From assembly GCA_963693365.1 (NCBI GenBank), contig CAVNZM010000006.1, forward strand, positions 6,820,001 through 6,884,000: a stretch of DNA of 64,000 nt. The letters are read 5' to 3'. This document shows positions 53,941-64,000 of this stretch, one piece after another. The DNA is from Amoebidium appalachense (taxonomy: Eukaryota; Ichthyosporea). A model generated the notes under the pieces. It ran no database searches, had not been told where the DNA came from, and saw only the letters and a list, made by a program, of their open reading frames with translations. The translations under genes were made by a program, and so were the position numbers. Each line of letters begins with the position of its first letter. The stretch's first letter is position 1.

Positions 53941-56900
53941 GCGCATGCGCAACTCGACGCACTCAACTGCCCATACTCAAACACAGACGCACATACACCG
54001 TTTTGGCAATGGCCACCCACACAGCTCACCTGCCTACCCCCCTCCTGGGACCTGCCCCCCCCCCCCCCCCCCCCCCCCCTCCCCCCTCCCCCCCCCCAAC
54101 ACCCACCCACCCTCCTTCGCCTAACATATATACACACATACGCACAGACACCCAGGTAAATCGGAAGCACGAACACAAACACACACACACAATTTGAGGC
54201 GTGCATGTTTGCGTACGTGCGCACACGTACACACAAAAGCCCTCATTCACGTCAGCACACATATGCGTGCAAGCACATGAGCCACACACACACACACCAG
54301 CACCATGGTCATATTCGGGGTGCTTACACAGCCGAAGCAGCAGAGGGCAGTCTTGAAGCCGTAGATTGTTGCTGTGGTGGTGGTGCCATGGGACATGACC
54401 AGCTCGATGCTGCGGAAGCAGTTGATGGGGACGGGCAGGTAGCTGACTGTGTCCTGTGCCTGTGCCTGCACCGTGATGTTGCGTGTGTTGACCGGCGTGC
54501 TGACCTGCTCGATGTGTGTCTCTGAGAGTGCACAGGGATTGTGAGTCCGAGCAAACAGAATAAATTCCCTGTTGCACCAACAACCCACCAGCTGTTGAGC
54601 CCATGCCCCCCCCCCCCCCCCCCCCCCCCCCCCAAACACAGTGGCCACAATCACACCCCTTTCCCTAACCCCCCACCCACCTCCACCTTACGCATGCACA
54701 CATGCTATCGGCAATTATTCAACCCTGCCCTTCCTCCCCCCCCCCCCCCCTCCCCCCCTCGTCCCCTGCCCCTGCCCGCCCACGTGCACTGGGGTCGTAC
54801 GTCTGTCAATGTCGCTCAAACGTGAACTCGCAAGCCTAATGAACGAAAAAACGTTGGCAGGGTTTTGGGCTTCCTATACTTGACAAGACTCGCGAAATCT
54901 AAGAGTCATATGCAAAGGCATGCATGTGTGGATGTTTCTGTTTCTACGCACGTCTTTTCGTTTCAGGGGTCATGATGGCAAACACAAGCTAGTTTATCTA
55001 AACCCCCCTCCCCCCCCGGCCCTCAGAACCTCCGAGCACCAGCATCAAGCGGGCCCACCCTACCACCAATCCACCAAAAAAAAAAACATTAACTTGCACA
55101 TACAAAAGATTGGGCTTGAAGGTGACAGACCAAGTCAAGCATTCGGTGATAACGTGCTGGTTGGCAGACAGTCGGCGAGGAGAATTGCACATTATGTAGA
55201 GCTTTCTATGCAGACTTGTGCTCCTTACGTGCAAATCACTCTGCCCTCTATCTTTGGCTGGTGGAGATAGCGGCTAATCATGCATGGGTGGGGGAGGGGG
55301 TGGAAGCTGGGGAGACGGGGGGGAGGGGGGAGGGGGGAGGGGGAAGGGGAGGGGGAGGGGGAGGGGGAAGGGGTGGGGAAAGGGGGGAGAGGGGAAAATA
55401 TATAGTCAAGGTGTGCGCCGTAGTATTAGACACTTTTGTGCAGAAGACGCACCTTCGTGTGCATCAGCGGTGAGGACCAGCAAACGGTTGGAGGTCAGCA
55501 GCAGTCTACCCTGGGTCATGGTGCGCACTAGCGGAGGACTACGGGGGAACCCAGTGGAATCCAGATACTCGATGCGGATGGACCAATAGGGCAGCATCTG
55601 ACTGCCCATGGCCATGCCCATGGATGGGGTGTTAGAGCCCAGCACGTAACTGGACAAGCAAACACAACAGTTTCTGGGTGGCCAACTATAAAAGTACCAA
55701 GCGTAATGCACACTGTTGAACCTACCCACCCAGCAGGACTCGTTCTGTGGGATAAAGGAAGGAGCGGATCAGATCCTCGTATGTCCAGTTGCCCCCCTTG
55801 TTGGCCCGGAACCCCTTCAGGTTGGCCTCTGCAACGTCCGCACTGGCCTGCTGCACCTGCACCCACCCGGCCAAGAATATGTTAGCACGTGCCGTGTCTT
55901 GGATGCAAGGTGAGTGCGTAGCATGCATGGGCACTGAGTTGGTGCAGTAGCACATACTCCACCGGGGAAGCACTCAGACTGTGCACTACAGTTGAGCAAA
56001 CACCGACTCTGAACTGTTGTATGTAGACATAGATTTTGATGTTTCACACACCCTGCAGCCAAGCAGCGATGCCTTTTCCCTTTTGCCAAGTATGCTATGT
56101 GCTTTTTCGTCACATGAAACATCGTTTGGGTAGGGGCTCGTATTTAACGCTGTCACACTGTCTACTTGCCATGCGAACTTTGCTGGTTCTGCTAACTGAG
56201 TTCCCTTGCAAGATCTGCAAATGTTTGGGTTTCCTTCTGGCATGATTGAAGATTCATTGAATGTGGCTTATGTCACGGTTGCTTATGCAAGATGCAATAC
56301 AGAAGAAACAGACCGTGCCACGTTCAAGTTGTCGGAAGAAAATGTTATCTTCCAACGGTTTTCTTCACGGTGCCTTACCTTCTTGAAAGCCTTTTTCTCC
56401 TTTTTCTCTGTCTGCATGTGCTGATAGAGCGCACGGCCATGCTGGTCAAGGTGGTCCTCGAAGCTGGCGGCTGCTTAAAAAACGTCAGAAAAAGCCATAA
56501 AACGAGAGTCTCAGATATAATCCTTGCGTGTCACGGAGAAAAGCCTTGCTCATTTGTGGATGAAGCAAACATGATGGTGTTCAGATGGTGGAGCATATAC
56601 AACGTTAGCACCTGCTTGCTAGCATCACCCCAGCTGTGAGATTGAACACACACACACAACAATAAGCAAGCAAAAGCATTTTTACCCTGCCAAGGTGGTG
56701 TCAACAGCCAATAGAGAAAATGCTACTCACACATGCTTAGAGCATCCTGTGTTCTTGTCATCTCAATTGGCCCAGGAGCCACTGGCTGAGATTGACTGCG
56801 GGCGGCCATCACGGTGTAGATCTCAATGAGACTGACCAAGATCTGCCGGCAGATGCAGGGGAGATTGAGGTGAATCAGCCCAGCACACTCTTTTTTTCGT

Positions 56901-58374
56901 ACATTTCACAGTGTTTCGCGTGCTTTGGCTCTAGGTGCTGCTGGTCAGCCCTCTCTAGACCAAACCCTTTTATTATAGCCGAGTCAAGTGACTCCATGGC
57001 AAGAGTCTAAAGTGGGATAACATTATAAAACCTAGCTTAGGGCAGCCCACAGCATTCCCGTTACGCAAGCAGAAGAAGTTCAAAAGAACAAACAGCCTTT
57101 TAATCGAAGGTAAACTATGCCGGTGAAGCACTTGGACTCACCAGCTCTTAGACTCTGTCAGTATCCCACTTGCTTTTCTGCAACGAATACCACAACTAAT
57201 TGTGGCTCATCTGAGAACCTGGAAGTGCTGGCTTCTAAATCTGAACCAAATCAAGAGAAATGGCTTTGGTTTGGGCTCCAGGCGTCGAAGGGAAAGCTCA
57301 TTTAGCTGTTAGCTGAAACTAAGATGGACCGTCGCCCAGCAACAAGAAAGCAGCAGTTTCTGAGATCTGTGCGACCAACTTAGAAATGGGAAGCACATGC
57401 GTGCTCTGTTCACCAGCACCTTTTGTGTTGAGCACTGGGCGATGATGTGTGCTGGACATCAGTTTTCTGTATGTTGTGCGTGTGTCTACGAGTAAGCACG
57501 AGATAACGAGAAGCAATAATATAACGCATTTTTTCAAGTGCTGTTGCTCATTTATACTGAGAAGGTGCGGCTAGCGCTCGGCCTGGGTGAGCGAAAACAG
57601 TCGACACGAAAGTTCGGCCCGACGGATCCAACAAAAATCACAAAACAAAACAAGCCGCCAAAAGGATCGCATTCATATCAATTTTTTTTCTTTCATACAT
57701 CTCTGTTCCCAGCCGGGGTTTACACAATATTTATTCGGTCTCGGGTATTATACATGAAGACATAAAGGTCTATTTATGATCTATATGTGTATTGGATATG
57801 CGTTTGGTCATGTATAGGATATAAAACAGCAACGTTTAGCCCACGGAACGGAGAGTCCAGGGGGATGTGCGTGTATCATAGATGAAATATGCTTCGGCAT
57901 AATTTTTTCACCTAAAGGCCTCGCTGATTGAGCCAAAACCCACGCGTGCTGCCTTCGACACGGCATCATGCAAGCACCTTCAGGTCTCCCCTGCATCGCA
58001 GATGTGCTATATAAACAATATAATACATGTGAGATATCTGAAAATTAATTGATATTTGTAACTAGGAATTTTTATTTTTATTTTCATTTTTACGACAAGC
58101 ACGAGACAACAGCTTGGGCCTCATCGGATTATGTAGCCTTCAGCTTCATCGATGGCTCACAAAATAATATAATATGATTGGCTAACAATCACATCATTTG
58201 TATGCCGAGGTTCAAGAGCAAAGAGAAATCACTTTGATTGGCGTTTAGAAATACTCACATCAAGGTGCGGTCTAGGGTGACTGTCGAGATCCTCACTTTT
58301 TCTCTCGCTGGCGACTCGTCAGTGTCACAGTCAAGAAACTGAACGTACAACTTGAAGGCCGTTGCTGGGCCTCG
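52264..58374 (-). CDS. Unidentified protein with a probable PH/GRAM-like C-terminal domain (5' end missing)
   Basis: Seven exons chain in phase to a TGA at 52264-52266: 56731-56842, 56379-56470, 55726-55856, 55453-55649, 54328-54521, 53453-53581, 52264-52659. Two likely upstream exons are 56887-57006 and 58259-58374, but the link between them has a phase gap. The product has a helical part (LVSLIEIYTVMAARSQ, EDHLDQHGRALYQHMQTEKK, NWTYEDLIRSFLYPTERVLL). Then comes a strand-rich part: MLPYWSIRIEYLDSTGF, GRLLLTSNRLLVLTADAHE, YLPVPINCFRSIELVMSHG, AKVTMDVHIKP. It closes with a helix APLALICDFISVFQHIGMEL, an arrangement like a PH or GRAM domain. The last ~110 residues are Pro/Ser/Met-rich (SPPPGMSPMGMPSPASPSGY). 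I do not recognise the family. Exon structure, donors such as GTAAGC and GTAGGT, and codon-like composition make it a real gene. The start codon is not located. Confidence 0.7.
52745..52970. repeat. GT/G-rich tracts in the last intron of the unidentified gene
   Basis: GTGTGTGTGTTTTTCAGGGGGG and later (GT)n (52896-52915) with GGGA-rich sequence to 52956. A 15-bp direct repeat CTCAACAGATTCCAG lies near 52962-52991. Confidence 0.75.
53729..54090. repeat. (CA)n/(CCCA)n and C tracts in an intron of the unidentified gene
   Basis: CA and CCCA repeats (53729-53940) and C tracts (54056-54096) between exons 54328-54521 and 53453-53581. Confidence 0.85.
55280..55400. repeat. (GGGGGA)n-like G-rich tract
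   Basis: G-rich sequence with regular A interruptions, (GGGGGA)n in places, about 60 nt 3' of the exon ending at 55453 (on the transcript strand). Confidence 0.8.
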
Positions 58375-59026
58375 CTAGACGAGAAGGGTGAGGAGATTAA
58401 GATCAGTAAAAGGTTCCCTCACAAACTCTAATGTGCATGAGCCCCTGGTTTGCCAGTCCGGCCAAGTGTACCTGTAGGTTTACGAGTGTGTACCAGCATC
58501 GTTCAGTAGTTGAGTTGTATATGGAGACTTTGGACGGCGGACAAGATTTAGGCATCAGGTTGAAAAGATTGGTGTCTCAAAAGCATTCAATCTGGTGCAG
58601 CCGAGTAGGTCGACACCGCTGCAGTAGGCTGCATAACACACGATACCGAATACAGGTGCGTTCAAGTGGGTTGCTCTGCTACACAATCTGTTAGAGAATT
58701 CGACCACAGGGCACCTAGCGCCAGAGAGGCATGACCGTAGGCTCACTAGCTAGACAGGTGTGTGACGGCAATTTTCGAACGTTCCAGAAGCGACTGACGA
58801 GCATGCTTTGAAAAGATGCAGAGCTAAACCGTAAGGGTTGTTGGGGAGAGAGAATGGTGGGTGGGTGTTTGTACGTGGCCCACAGTGCAGGTTGTTGAGG
58901 CTGCTTCCTTGCATACTCGAAAATTTTCCCCTTCCAAAGTTGCGGCAGTCGTGACTAAATGCAGTGTGCAGAGCCTAGCTGGTCGTCAAAACCAGTTCAG
59001 ACCCTGGACAGAGGGGCGTGGCAGCC
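58375..59026. promoter_or_regulatory. Divergent region between the unidentified gene and the bHLH gene
   Basis: About 650 bp of unique sequence between a minus-strand exon and a plus-strand start. ATTGG boxes lie nearby at 58177 and 58237, inside the intron next to the exon at 58259. It should contain the bHLH promoter, and may contain the first exon of the minus-strand gene. No TATA box is obvious. Confidence 0.4.

Positions 59027-64000
<4,974 letters not shown>

Overview
This is eukaryotic DNA with introns and a very high load of simple repeats: long G/C homopolymers, (GT/CA)n, (CT/GA)n, (CCA)n and minisatellites. The gene set (a MAX protein, a second bHLH protein with an Mlx/Mondo-like basic region, a Siva-like zinc protein, a BAR-PH-RhoGAP protein, CHMP1 and probably the 5' end of an RME-8/DNAJC13 gene) points to an opisthokont on the animal (holozoan) side. 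It could be an early-branching animal or a unicellular relative; the species cannot be told from the sequence. Most ORFs longer than 60 codons here are translations of repeats. The real exons were found by joining short segments with matching splice phases and family-specific motifs.

Layout, left to right: (1) minus strand, about 419-3181, 5' coding exons of a probable RME-8/DNAJC13 homologue running off the left edge. (2) Minus strand, 5548-11461, complete CHMP1 (ESCRT-III) in seven exons. (3) Plus strand, 12369-12788, intronless MAX. (4) Plus strand, 14950-32173, a GRAF/oligophrenin-like BAR-PH-RhoGAP gene whose 24 exons chain in one frame to 727 codons. (5) Minus strand, 36252-39156, a five-exon bZIP factor of 408 codons. 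(6) Around 40.2 kb, one orphan exon on the minus strand. (7) Minus strand, 44327-48314, a three-exon Siva-like gene of 160 codons. (8) Plus strand, 49591-50326, a five-finger C2H2 gene broken by a frame shift of -2. (9) Minus strand, 52264-58374 and probably beyond, an unrecognised gene whose 3' half resembles a PH/GRAM-like fold. (10) Plus strand, 59027 to the right edge, a second MAX-network-type bHLH gene whose basic region is the last thing in the window.

Three gene pairs are divergent (CHMP1/MAX, Siva/zinc finger, unknown/bHLH), so the intervals 11.46-12.37, 48.3-49.6 and 58.4-59.0 kb probably hold shared promoters. Paired ATTGG/CCAAT boxes occur in or near two of them. By content, CHMP1, the probable RME-8 and the BAR-PH-RhoGAP protein act on endosomal or plasma membranes. 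MAX, the Mlx/Mondo-like bHLH, the bZIP and the C2H2 protein are transcription factors. Nothing shows that these neighbours are co-regulated. There is no operon logic, no CRISPR array, no recognised tRNA or rRNA gene and no intact transposon.

The strongest general pattern is in the introns. Many 5' splice sites run almost directly into (GT)n, G-tract or (CA)n repeats, and many 3' splice sites follow GT-rich rather than pyrimidine-rich sequence. Frame breaks in two genes, and one splice-phase conflict, lie at short repeats or homopolymers, so either real slippage or assembly error must be kept in mind there.
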